Assembly: GCA_900546385.1 (NCBI GenBank)
Contig: URCT01000129.1
Location: 1-6,405, forward strand
DNA length: 6,405 bases
Origin: an uncultured Eubacteriales bacterium
Lineage (GTDB): Bacteria > Bacillota > Clostridia > Oscillospirales > CAG-382
Reading direction: 5' to 3'
Below the pieces are notes generated by a model that worked only from the letters and a program-made list of their open reading frames with translations, was not told the origin of the DNA and searched no databases. Position 1 is the first letter of the stretch. The number at the start of each line of letters is the position of its first letter. Below, in pieces: positions 1 to 5,548 of the stretch. The position numbers and the translations under genes are program-made.

Positions 1-3
1 ACC

Positions 4-24
4 GTGCACAAATTGCACTATAAT
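4..24 (+). promoter_or_regulatory. Promoter -10 box with overlapping dyad operator upstream of the oxidoreductase operon
   Basis: A perfect TATAAT lies at 19-24, 32 bases before the ATG at 57. Immediately before it is a perfect inverted repeat, GTGCA (4-8) and TGCAC (14-18), with a 5-base spacer. It would lie between the -10 and the -35, which falls at or beyond the window edge. A dyad in that position is typical of a repressor operator, for example of the TetR type, but no regulator gene is visible. The -10 call is good; the operator is inferred. Confidence 0.55.
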
Positions 25-56
25 ATACATGAATTTCAGGAAAGGAAAAACCGCTT

Positions 57-986
57 ATGAGAATATTAATCTTCGGTGCAGGTGTTCTTGGCTGCAATCT
101 CGCAAGAAATCTGTTCCGTGCCGGAAAAGATGTAACCCTGCTTGCTCGCGGAAACTGGGCAAAAGAAATTCAAGCAAACGGTCTGCGGATCAAAAATCTG
201 CTCTCGCCGCACACTTCGATTTGCCGGATTCCGGTTATAACCGAGCTTTCGCCGGAGGATACCTACGATGTGGTTTTCGCCGCCGTTCGCTATACACAGC
301 TGGAAGCGGTCGCAGAAACGCTGCGTGCAAACAGCTCCAAAAATATCGTCTTTGTCGGCAACAATGTGCGTGCGGCAGAGCTTACAGCGCGTTTGCCGGA
401 GAAAAACGTTCTGTTCGCCTTTTCGCTCTCGGCCGGTCATCGCGAAAACGACCGTGTGGTATCGATCGATCTCAAAAAAATCACCATTGGGCCGCTTTCG
501 GGTTCTCCCTCCGCAGAGACGTTGATCAAGCAGATTTTTGAAGGGACACACTATACGGTGATCTATGAGCCGCACATGGAGGATTATCTGCTGTGTCATG
601 CGGCATTTGTCCTGCCGGCGGCTTTTGCCTGCTACAAAACGGATGGAAATCTGAAAAAGCTGAAGGGAAACACGGCCTACCTCAATCGCATGATCGATGC
701 CAACATAGAGGGTTACCGCGCTATCCAAAAAGCAGGACATGAGATACTGCCGGACGCGGACAAGGATTTTGAAAGCAGTGCCTACCGTAAGACCTGTCTG
801 CGCTTTTTCAAGCTCATGTGTGCCACGCCGCTCGGAAAAATCTGTGCCAGTGACCATGCCATGAATGCCGTCGATGAAATGAGCGCGTTAAACCGAGACT
901 TAAAAGCCTTCTTTGACCAAAACGGTGCGGACTATCCGGAATGGAAAGCACTTGAAAGCGAAGGCAGCAGGTACATAATAAAATGA
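57..986 (+). CDS. Ketopantoate reductase (ApbA/PanE)-like NAD(P)-dependent oxidoreductase, divergent
   Basis: This 309-residue cytoplasmic protein has the length and layout of the ketopantoate reductase family: a Rossmann N-domain with GAGVLG at residues 7-12, a PanE-like segment DVVFAAVRYTQ at 71-81, an Asn pair at 102-103 where the family has its hNG nucleotide-site motif, and a helical C-domain. Characterised PanE enzymes reduce 2-dehydropantoate to pantoate with NADPH. Here the stretch around residues 175-187 (EDYLLCHAAFVLP) aligns with the PanE helix that carries the catalytic lysine, and no lysine is present. The Glu at 274 may match the C-terminal catalytic acid. It is therefore safer to call it an oxidoreductase of this fold with unknown substrate than to name it panE. 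The start follows a Shine-Dalgarno-like AGGAAAGG at 38-45. It is the first gene of an operon and its stop overlaps the next start. Confidence 0.85.
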   Translation: MRILIFGAGVLGCNLARNLFRAGKDVTLLARGNWAKEIQANGLRIKNLLSPHTSICRIPVITELSPEDTYDVVFAAVRYTQLEAVAETLRANSSKNIVFVGNNVRAAELTARLPEKNVLFAFSLSAGHRENDRVVSIDLKKITIGPLSGSPSAETLIKQIFEGTHYTVIYEPHMEDYLLCHAAFVLPAAFACYKTDGNLKKLKGNTAYLNRMIDANIEGYRAIQKAGHEILPDADKDFESSAYRKTCLRFFKLMCATPLGKICASDHAMNAVDEMSALNRDLKAFFDQNGADYPEWKALESEGSRYIIK

Positions 987-1123
987 GAGAATTGATTCTG
1001 AAAACGATTTTGGAGGGCATAGGACTCGGTGCTCTGCTGCTTCTTGTGTGTGCGGTCGGCATGGGCTTTCTTGCGGCAATGTTAGCAGGAATCATGACGC
1101 TGTTTATTCATTCGATTTTATGA
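983..1123 (+). CDS. Small hydrophobic single-span membrane protein (46 aa)
   Basis: This open frame is too short for most gene callers. It starts at an ATG that overlaps the stop of the oxidoreductase in an ATGA arrangement, which suggests translational coupling, and it ends 21 bases before the alpha/beta hydrolase start. The peptide has a short charged N-terminus (MRELILKTILEG) and then an almost unbroken hydrophobic, glycine- and alanine-rich stretch from about residue 13 to 45, enough for one long or two tight membrane spans. No family is recognised. Its position between two enzymes suggests it might anchor one of them to the membrane or act as a small membrane regulator, but this is inference. 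Coupling, a clean frame and membrane-like composition support it as real; there is no strong Shine-Dalgarno of its own. Confidence 0.6.
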   Translation: MRELILKTILEGIGLGALLLLVCAVGMGFLAAMLAGIMTLFIHSIL

Positions 1124-1144
1124 AACCGAAAGCGGAGGAAAAAA

Positions 1145-1930
1145 ATGCTGTTTGAAACCTTTGGAAGCAGCCGCAACCCGGCAATTCTCTTTTTTCATGC
1201 CATGGGTGTAACCGGTGCCAGCAGTGAACCGGTTGCACGGCATTTGAAAGACAACTATTATTGCATTCTTCCGACCTCTACCGTTTATTGTGCCGGTCAA
1301 AGATACATAAGCAAAGCGGACGAAGTGCGGCAGATCGAAGCCTTTTTGCAAAAGCAGAACGTCCAAAGCCTTGCCATGGTTGTCGCCTCCTCAATCGGAG
1401 CGGATTTAGCGATGGCGTTTTTGACGCAGACCTCCCGCCCCATTCGGCACATCTATTTCGATGGCGGCCAATTTGCACAAATCGGCAAAGGGCTTCGCCG
1501 GATCATGACGCCGTTTTTGTATGCGGCAATCAAGAGCCTGTATCTGTCAAACGGCCGGACGCTCAAGAAGCTCCTATGGTGTGACGATGCGTCCATCAAG
1601 CCCTATTTCATTGCCGCCGGCAAAGCATTGACATATGGAAATCTGCGCCGTCAGCTGGGAGACAGTCTGGAAAACAAACCATTTCCGCCGCTTTCGGACG
1701 CCATGCAGAAAAATACGTTTTTTGCGTTTGGCAGCGCAGAAGATCATTTCAAATACCGCGCGGCGGTGATGAAATCCTATCCGCTGAGTCACTTCCCTGT
1801 TTTCGAGGGCTGTGACCATATGCAATATCAGATCCGCGAGCCGCAGGGCTTTGCGGAAATGCTGCGGTCGATCATAGAAAAAGACCTATTGCCGGAAATC
1901 CCCACTTTGAAACAAGAGAAAAGCTCCTAA
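1145..1930 (+). CDS. Alpha/beta-hydrolase fold protein
   Basis: This 261-residue protein reads as an alpha/beta hydrolase without a signal peptide. FFHAMG at residues 16-21 matches the strand-end HG motif that forms the oxyanion hole. VVASSIGADLAMAF at 79-92 is the nucleophile elbow, with Ser83 as candidate nucleophile. FFAFGSAEDHF at 192-202 supplies the acid (Asp200 or Glu199), and EGCDHMQYQI at 221-230 supplies His225. The elbow is AxSxG rather than the usual GxSxG. Residues of about 110-185 form the variable cap, with several aromatic and basic side chains. Substrate is unknown; esterase, lipase or C-C hydrolase activity are all possible. The ATG follows a strong Shine-Dalgarno GGAGG at 1134-1138. 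It is the third gene of the operon, after the oxidoreductase and membrane peptide. Confidence 0.85.
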   Translation: MLFETFGSSRNPAILFFHAMGVTGASSEPVARHLKDNYYCILPTSTVYCAGQRYISKADEVRQIEAFLQKQNVQSLAMVVASSIGADLAMAFLTQTSRPIRHIYFDGGQFAQIGKGLRRIMTPFLYAAIKSLYLSNGRTLKKLLWCDDASIKPYFIAAGKALTYGNLRRQLGDSLENKPFPPLSDAMQKNTFFAFGSAEDHFKYRAAVMKSYPLSHFPVFEGCDHMQYQIREPQGFAEMLRSIIEKDLLPEIPTLKQEKSS

Positions 1931-1979
1931 GTCGGCGGCTGCGCGACACTGATAGGCGCGCGTCCATGGCTAAAGCCTT

Positions 1980-2008
1980 TATAATAGAATCATCACACGG
2001 ATATGTGT
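1980..2008 (+). promoter_or_regulatory. Candidate promoter -10 box and dyad before the ATC-hydrolase-like gene
   Basis: TATAAT occurs at 1980-1985, 56 bases before the ATG at 2042. No convincing -35 hexamer sits 16-18 bases upstream; that stretch is GC-rich (around 1955-1962). Just downstream, ACAC (1995-1998) and GTGT (2005-2008) form an imperfect dyad with an AT core, where a repressor could block the start of transcription. The lack of a -35 keeps this tentative. It would let the fourth gene be expressed apart from the operon before it. Confidence 0.35.
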
Positions 2009-2041
2009 AAAGCGAAATTCAAAAAAACGGAGAAATCAAAC

Positions 2042-2677
2042 ATGAAATACAGCGGAATGCCTATGGGAATGTGGACACTGTTTGCCGGGTCGTTTCAAAA
2101 ACAGCTGACAGTCGTTTTCGGTTACGATACAGCCGCGGCAAAAGCCATTGTGAAAAAAGCGAAGCCGAAATACAAAGAAATTATCCGGGATCTTCCGGCG
2201 TTTGAAAAGGCAGATCGCTTTCAAATGAACATTGTCAATGCCGCGATGCTTGGAGCATTCATTCTCTCGATGCCGAAACGGCCGGATGTGGAGACATTGA
2301 CCGACTATTATGCGAAGGCCATGATGACAAAACCAATGAAATGGTTCTGCCGCGAAAGCGGAAAAAACAAGTTTTCCAAAGAAGATATTGCCGCCATGAA
2401 GGAGACTGCCGCGCTGAAAGCCGCCGACCGCAATCCGTATTCTTGGAATATGGAGTTTTACGAATATCCGGATGGCAGCGGCTATGAAGCGCGTTTCTCG
2501 AAATGCGGCATTTGCGTTTTAATGAAAAAGCTTGGGCTATATGACCTGACGCCTGCCATGTGTCATTTGGACTACACCATGAGCGAGGCCGGTGGTGCAG
2601 CCGATTTTGTGCGCGCGTATACGCTTGCATCCGGTGGAGCGTATTGTGATTGTGGGTATAGGAAAAAAACGATCTGA
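2042..2677 (+). CDS. L-2-amino-thiazoline-4-carboxylic acid hydrolase family protein (ATC hydrolase-like, Cys-rich)
   Basis: The 211-residue product resembles the ATC_hydrolase domain family (Pfam PF14196 from memory), common in Clostridia as single-domain proteins. The named activity opens the ring of L-2-amino-thiazoline-4-carboxylate on a route to cysteine, but most clostridial members are untested. Visible marks are an N-terminal helical half with RFQMNIVNAAMLGAF at 59-73, a central WNMEFYEYPDGSGYEARF strand region at 135-152, then a Cys-rich tail: CGIC at 155-158, CHLDY at 174-178, RAYTLASGG at 191-199 and CDCGY at 202-206. The grouped Cys, His and Asp residues suggest a catalytic cysteine or metal site. 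The start at 2042 is preferred over an in-frame ATG at 2003, because CGGAGA at 2028-2033 is well spaced from it and the product then begins at the conserved part. No strong terminator is seen after the stop. Confidence 0.75.
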   Translation: MKYSGMPMGMWTLFAGSFQKQLTVVFGYDTAAAKAIVKKAKPKYKEIIRDLPAFEKADRFQMNIVNAAMLGAFILSMPKRPDVETLTDYYAKAMMTKPMKWFCRESGKNKFSKEDIAAMKETAALKAADRNPYSWNMEFYEYPDGSGYEARFSKCGICVLMKKLGLYDLTPAMCHLDYTMSEAGGAADFVRAYTLASGGAYCDCGYRKKTI

Positions 2678-2804
2678 TACGCAGCTTGATCGATAAAAGC
2701 TCAAAAACAGAAACGTATATCTCCACGAAAGCGACGTTACGAAAAACAGAATACGTTTTTTATGGAGCTTAATTTTCGATTACATATTGAAAGTGAGAAA
2801 AACA

Positions 2805-3041
2805 ATGCTTGCGGATGAGATTAGCCGATTATGTATAAAAAGTGCTGACACCTACTATAAATATTTAACCGATTACAATAAAGGTATTCAGGAAATCCGC
2901 GTACTTGCCGTTGAGAAAAAAGAAGATAACTATCGTCTGAAACTGCAAAAAAAGCCGTTCAGTTTGGATACATTGCGTTTTTCCATACGTGGAAAACGAC
3001 TGCTATCCGATCGGGTAGTCGTCATCGGTTTTGAGAAGTAA
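2805..3041 (+). pseudogene. N-terminal fragment of a frameshifted superfamily 1 helicase
   Basis: The open frame gives 78 residues from the ATG at 2805, which is preceded by AAGTGAG at 2791-2797; an upstream TTG at 2787 is less likely. It begins MLADEISRLC and ends VVVIGFEK at a TAA at 3039. The next frame (-1) is open from 3035 and reads VTKILTVRPVPQC and onward without a break into the helicase gene. Joined, they give FEK-VTKILTVRP, which reads as one continuous protein of about 790 residues. The fragment contains alternating charged and hydrophobic strands like the beta-rich N-terminal region of Upf1-like helicases. Alone it has no recognisable function. A lost base between 3032 and 3041 explains the split best. 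No clear promoter was found in the 127 bases before it. Confidence 0.6.
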
Positions 3042-3127
3042 CCAAAATACTTACTGTCCGACCCGTTCCCCAATGTGCTTCGCTCTTCGAATCTATTAAC
3101 GAAGATGATATTACTGTAGATTCCGAT

Positions 3128-5176
3128 ATGAGATTTCTTGTAAAACGGACAGAAGAGTTTTATAAAAACTACGGGGATAGAATCGGCTTTTCACGTCCTG
3201 CCCCAACAATTTCAACAGAGCTTGTCGGTGATTTGCCGTATAATGCTTCCGATGAACAGGAAGCAGCAATAAAAACAATTTTAACTGCGCCTTGCTCGTA
3301 TGTTTGGGGTGCGCCCGGAACAGGTAAAACACGTTTTGTATTGGCACAGGCGGTCTTGCAGTATATACGATCCGGGAAAACAGTGGCTATTTTCACTCCG
3401 ACCAATAACGCATTGGAACAAACCGTATTCGGGTTGATGGACGTATTAAAAGAGACTGACATTCCGCTGAATACAGTTCTTCGCCTCGGTGTCCCGTCAC
3501 AGCGCTTCAAAGCTGCTTATCCCGAATGCTGCGAAATTCAAGACCAAGTTCAAAAACTTGAGCGACTCAAGCAAGAACTAAAAGAGCTTACCGATCAAAA
3601 AGAAATACTGCAAAATAGCCGCGACTTCGTTTTGCAGTATGAAGTCTTGAATAATCAGATTCTTCCGTATTTTGAAAAGCTTCTCCTGTTAAGCAAAGCC
3701 TATAATCAAAAGCTTGCAGAGCTTTCCAAACAAATTGAAAAACATAATCAGCATTGGGAAACGCTTATCGCTGCGAACCAAAGCAGCGTAAGACAATATG
3801 AAACACAAATCGGCCGTCTTCACAAGCAATGCGAGGAACGAACTGCTGCGGCCGAAAGATGGCATATGGTGTTCTTTCCGAAAAAAAGGGCAGAATTAAA
3901 AAAACAGAATCAAGAAGCAACCGATCGCATGGAGAACTTGTGCAAAGAGATTTTCTCCCTAAATAGCGAAATAAAGGCTTATTCGAATAACAAGCAAGAT
4001 TTTGAAACAGCTGCAAAAGAGATTGAACAACCTTCCGAAGCTGCACTCATCATTTCTCTGCTACAAGATCTTGCAAAACAGACCTTTCCGGATGTTGCTT
4101 TGCTGCTACGTGTACTAAAGCTCACCAACGTCGAAAAGATGAAAGACACGGTGATGAGCTTTCGTAGCAAACAAACGACCGAATATAATGAGTATCTGTC
4201 CGTCGTCGAAAAATCGCCGGAGGATATCGACCGCAAAATTGCAAATCTAACCGAACAAATAAACGCATTGCAGAACCGGCAAAGCAAAAACGTCCGCGTT
4301 ATCGCCGCCACGATCGATTGTTATATCGGTAGGTATTCGCCGACAAGCGACAATTCACAAGCTATTAACCGCTTTTGCGCCGACCATTATTTTTTGGATG
4401 AATCTGCCTATTGCAGTTTGATAAAGGCGGCTACGCTTTTTGCTTCCGATTGCCCGATTACTTTTTTGGGCGATCATTTGCAGCTGCCGCCTGTCTGTGA
4501 GTTGGATTCAAACTCCATCGCAAGCATTGAGAAGTATCACACGGCCTTTTTATGGGATGAATCAGCACTCGCTATAGAGCCGCTATTCTTTTCGTCATAC
4601 AAAGAGGTATTTACACGCTATACCGATAAACTTCCCTATGTGTTTTCTAACATAAAAAAAGCAAATCTTACGGAAACGTTTCGATTCGGAAATACACTTA
4701 GCACAGTTCTTGATTCATGCATCTATCATAACGGACTTCACAGCGCGCCGGAAACAGATCAATTTATTCTTCAGGTTATCCATGCTCCCAGAATCAAGGG
4801 ACAGAAAAAACGGCAGAATCCAGCCGAAGCAAAGGCAATTGCCGAATGGGTAGAAGCTAACCGCGAAGAAGAATACGCTGTGCTGACACCTTACAAGAAT
4901 CAGGTTGCTCTTATCGCTTCCGCATTAAAAGGTGAAGAAGAAAACGTCATGACAATACACGCTTCACAAGGCAGAGAATGGGACACCGTGCTTTTCAGCG
5001 TTTCGGATACGTATGATATGTTTTTTACAAACAGCATGATTTTCCCTCGTCTGCTGAATACCGCCGTAAGCCGTGCAAAAAAACGCTTGATCCTTGTTTG
5101 CGACACAAGCTTTTGGGACCATCAAGAAAAACAGTTTATAACGTATCTGCTGCACACAGCCAAAACAGAACTATAA
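3128..5176 (+). CDS. Superfamily 1 (Upf1/Dna2-like) DNA/RNA helicase with coiled-coil insertion, 5' end lost by frameshift
   Basis: The 682-residue frame from the first in-frame ATG carries a full SF1B helicase motor. Motifs in order: Q-motif-like SDEQEAAI at 41-48, Walker A GAPGTGKT at 61-68, motif Ia FTPTNNALEQ at 89-98, motif Ic-like VIAATIDCY at 391-399, Walker B FLDES at 422-426, motif III FLGDHLQLPPV at 446-456, motif IV-like LTETFRFG at 514-521, LTPYKNQ at 586-592, motif V MTIHASQGREWD at 608-619 and motif VI NTAVSRAKKR at 644-653. All key residues are present. Between Ia and Ic lies a Glu/Lys/Gln-rich stretch (about 138-385) with heptad-like hydrophobics, probably a coiled-coil arm. 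The ATG at 3128 has no Shine-Dalgarno, and the frame is open back to 3035, so the true start is almost certainly 2805 in the other frame. Role unknown: repair, RNA processing or defence are possible. Likely inactive in this strain unless the frameshift is an error. Confidence 0.8.
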   Translation: MRFLVKRTEEFYKNYGDRIGFSRPAPTISTELVGDLPYNASDEQEAAIKTILTAPCSYVWGAPGTGKTRFVLAQAVLQYIRSGKTVAIFTPTNNALEQTVFGLMDVLKETDIPLNTVLRLGVPSQRFKAAYPECCEIQDQVQKLERLKQELKELTDQKEILQNSRDFVLQYEVLNNQILPYFEKLLLLSKAYNQKLAELSKQIEKHNQHWETLIAANQSSVRQYETQIGRLHKQCEERTAAAERWHMVFFPKKRAELKKQNQEATDRMENLCKEIFSLNSEIKAYSNNKQDFETAAKEIEQPSEAALIISLLQDLAKQTFPDVALLLRVLKLTNVEKMKDTVMSFRSKQTTEYNEYLSVVEKSPEDIDRKIANLTEQINALQNRQSKNVRVIAATIDCYIGRYSPTSDNSQAINRFCADHYFLDESAYCSLIKAATLFASDCPITFLGDHLQLPPVCELDSNSIASIEKYHTAFLWDESALAIEPLFFSSYKEVFTRYTDKLPYVFSNIKKANLTETFRFGNTLSTVLDSCIYHNGLHSAPETDQFILQVIHAPRIKGQKKRQNPAEAKAIAEWVEANREEEYAVLTPYKNQVALIASALKGEEENVMTIHASQGREWDTVLFSVSDTYDMFFTNSMIFPRLLNTAVSRAKKRLILVCDTSFWDHQEKQFITYLLHTAKTEL

Positions 5177-5188
5177 AAAAAGACAAAA

Positions 5189-5233
5189 AAACAACCGCCT
5201 ACATCGCCGAAATGGCAATGTAGGCGGTTGTTT
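5189..5233. terminator. Strong bidirectional rho-independent terminator
   Basis: A perfect 16-base inverted repeat pairs 5189-5204 with 5218-5233. Inside it, after one mismatch, GCC (5206-5208) and GGC (5214-5216) add three pairs around a GAAAT loop. The core is GC-rich (CCGCC/GGCGG). The + side ends in TTGTTT after the helicase stop at 5176. The - side ends in a much longer T tract, since 5178-5190 is almost all A on the + strand. It separates the helicase from the convergent minus-strand region. Confidence 0.9.
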
Positions 5234-5240
5234 CATGTCT

Positions 5241-5347
5241 CGCGCTGTCGAAAAAACATCAAACTGATACAGTGAATCATCTGGCTGTTACCGGATACGA
5301 AATAACAACTATTGCCGTTGTAAACGATTGCTTTCCGCAGTCACAAT
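5241..5347. other. Non-coding flank of the hairpin array
   Basis: This stretch between the helicase terminator and the array holds no believable gene. It contains short dyads, ACAAC/GTTGT (5305-5321) overlapping CGTT/AACG (5316-5326), and a no-loop palindrome TCACAATGTGA (5341-5351) that runs into the first GTGAAAT. A GTG-started frame at 5272-5568 crosses it but translates the hairpin array into near-repeats (AFHVPQAHFTREAHFT) and is judged spurious. It may be the leader part of the same element as the array. Confidence 0.4.
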
Positions 5348-5449
5348 GTGAAATGAGCCAGCTCCATCCACGCCCGCAGGCATTTCACGTGCCGCAGGCA
5401 CATTTCACGCGCGAAGCGCATTTCACAGATTCCAAAGGATCTATTTCAC
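5348..5449 (-). repeat. GTGAAAT-linked array of five short unrelated hairpins
   Basis: On the + strand the linker ATTTCAC occurs exactly at 5382-5388, 5402-5408, 5420-5426 and 5443-5449, with a degenerate copy CATCCAC at 5365-5371. The inverted copy GTGAAAT stands at 5348-5354. Every gap between linkers is a self-complementary hairpin with different bases: GAGC/GCTC (5355-5364), GCC/GGC (5372-5381), GTGCC/GGCAC (5389-5401), GCGC/GCGC (5409-5419), and AGATCC/GGATCT with one bulge (5427-5442). Linker period varies (20, 18, 23 bases). The leading GTGAAAT can pair with any ATTTCAC and close a multi-branched structure. Conserved linkers with non-conserved but always paired stems indicate selection for structure. 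No known family is recognised. Orientation is arbitrary; the GTGAAAT reading follows the minus strand. Confidence 0.8.
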
Positions 5450-5450
5450 G

Positions 5451-5476
5451 AAAAAAGCACTTGCCGATGCAAGTGC
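5451..5476 (-). terminator. Rho-independent terminator of the GNAT gene
   Basis: GCACTTGC (5457-5464) and GCAAGTGC (5469-5476) form a perfect 8-base stem with a CGAT loop. On the minus strand it is followed by six T (A at 5451-5456 on +). It lies 72 bases past the GNAT stop at 5549 and directly before the GTGAAAT array in the minus reading, so the array would be transcribed from that gene only by read-through. Confidence 0.8.
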
Positions 5477-5497
5477 GCAGACTGCTGACAAACTCAT

Positions 5498-5526
5498 CAA
5501 CGGTCTATACACCGGTGTTGTTTTTT
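5498..5526 (+). terminator. Possible plus-strand terminator after the array
   Basis: CAAC (5498-5501) pairs with GTTG (5517-5520) and GGT (5502-5504) with ACC (5511-5513), leaving a three-base bulge, and six T follow at 5521-5526. An alternative reading is the loopless palindrome ACACCGGTGT (5509-5518). The stem is weak. It would matter only if the array is transcribed on the + strand. Confidence 0.3.
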
Positions 5527-5548
5527 GCATGTGGTTCTATCATAGATG

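Noticed and set aside
66..857. 263-codon minus-strand frame opposite the oxidoreductase
   Set aside because: It is a shadow of a gene with clear family motifs, and the translation has no recognisable domain.
1941..1980. Terminator between the hydrolase and the next gene
   Set aside because: GCGCG/CGCGC and GGC/GCC pairings are short, with no clear T tract after the stronger one.
2003..2041. Upstream in-frame ATG for the ATC-hydrolase-like gene
   Set aside because: It has no ribosome site, adds a lysine-rich stretch, and overlaps the putative operator dyad; the ATG at 2042 has a well-placed Shine-Dalgarno.
3026..3041. Programmed -1 ribosomal frameshift joining the two helicase pieces
   Set aside because: No X-XXY-YYZ slippery heptamer exists in the allowed interval. 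T-TTT-GAG would place the A-site on a TGA in the -1 frame, and GAG-AAG cannot re-pair. A mutation or assembly error is simpler.
5348..5449. Hairpin array as a CRISPR
   Set aside because: The repeat is only 7 bases, the spacers are 10-16 bases and palindromic, and there are no cas genes.
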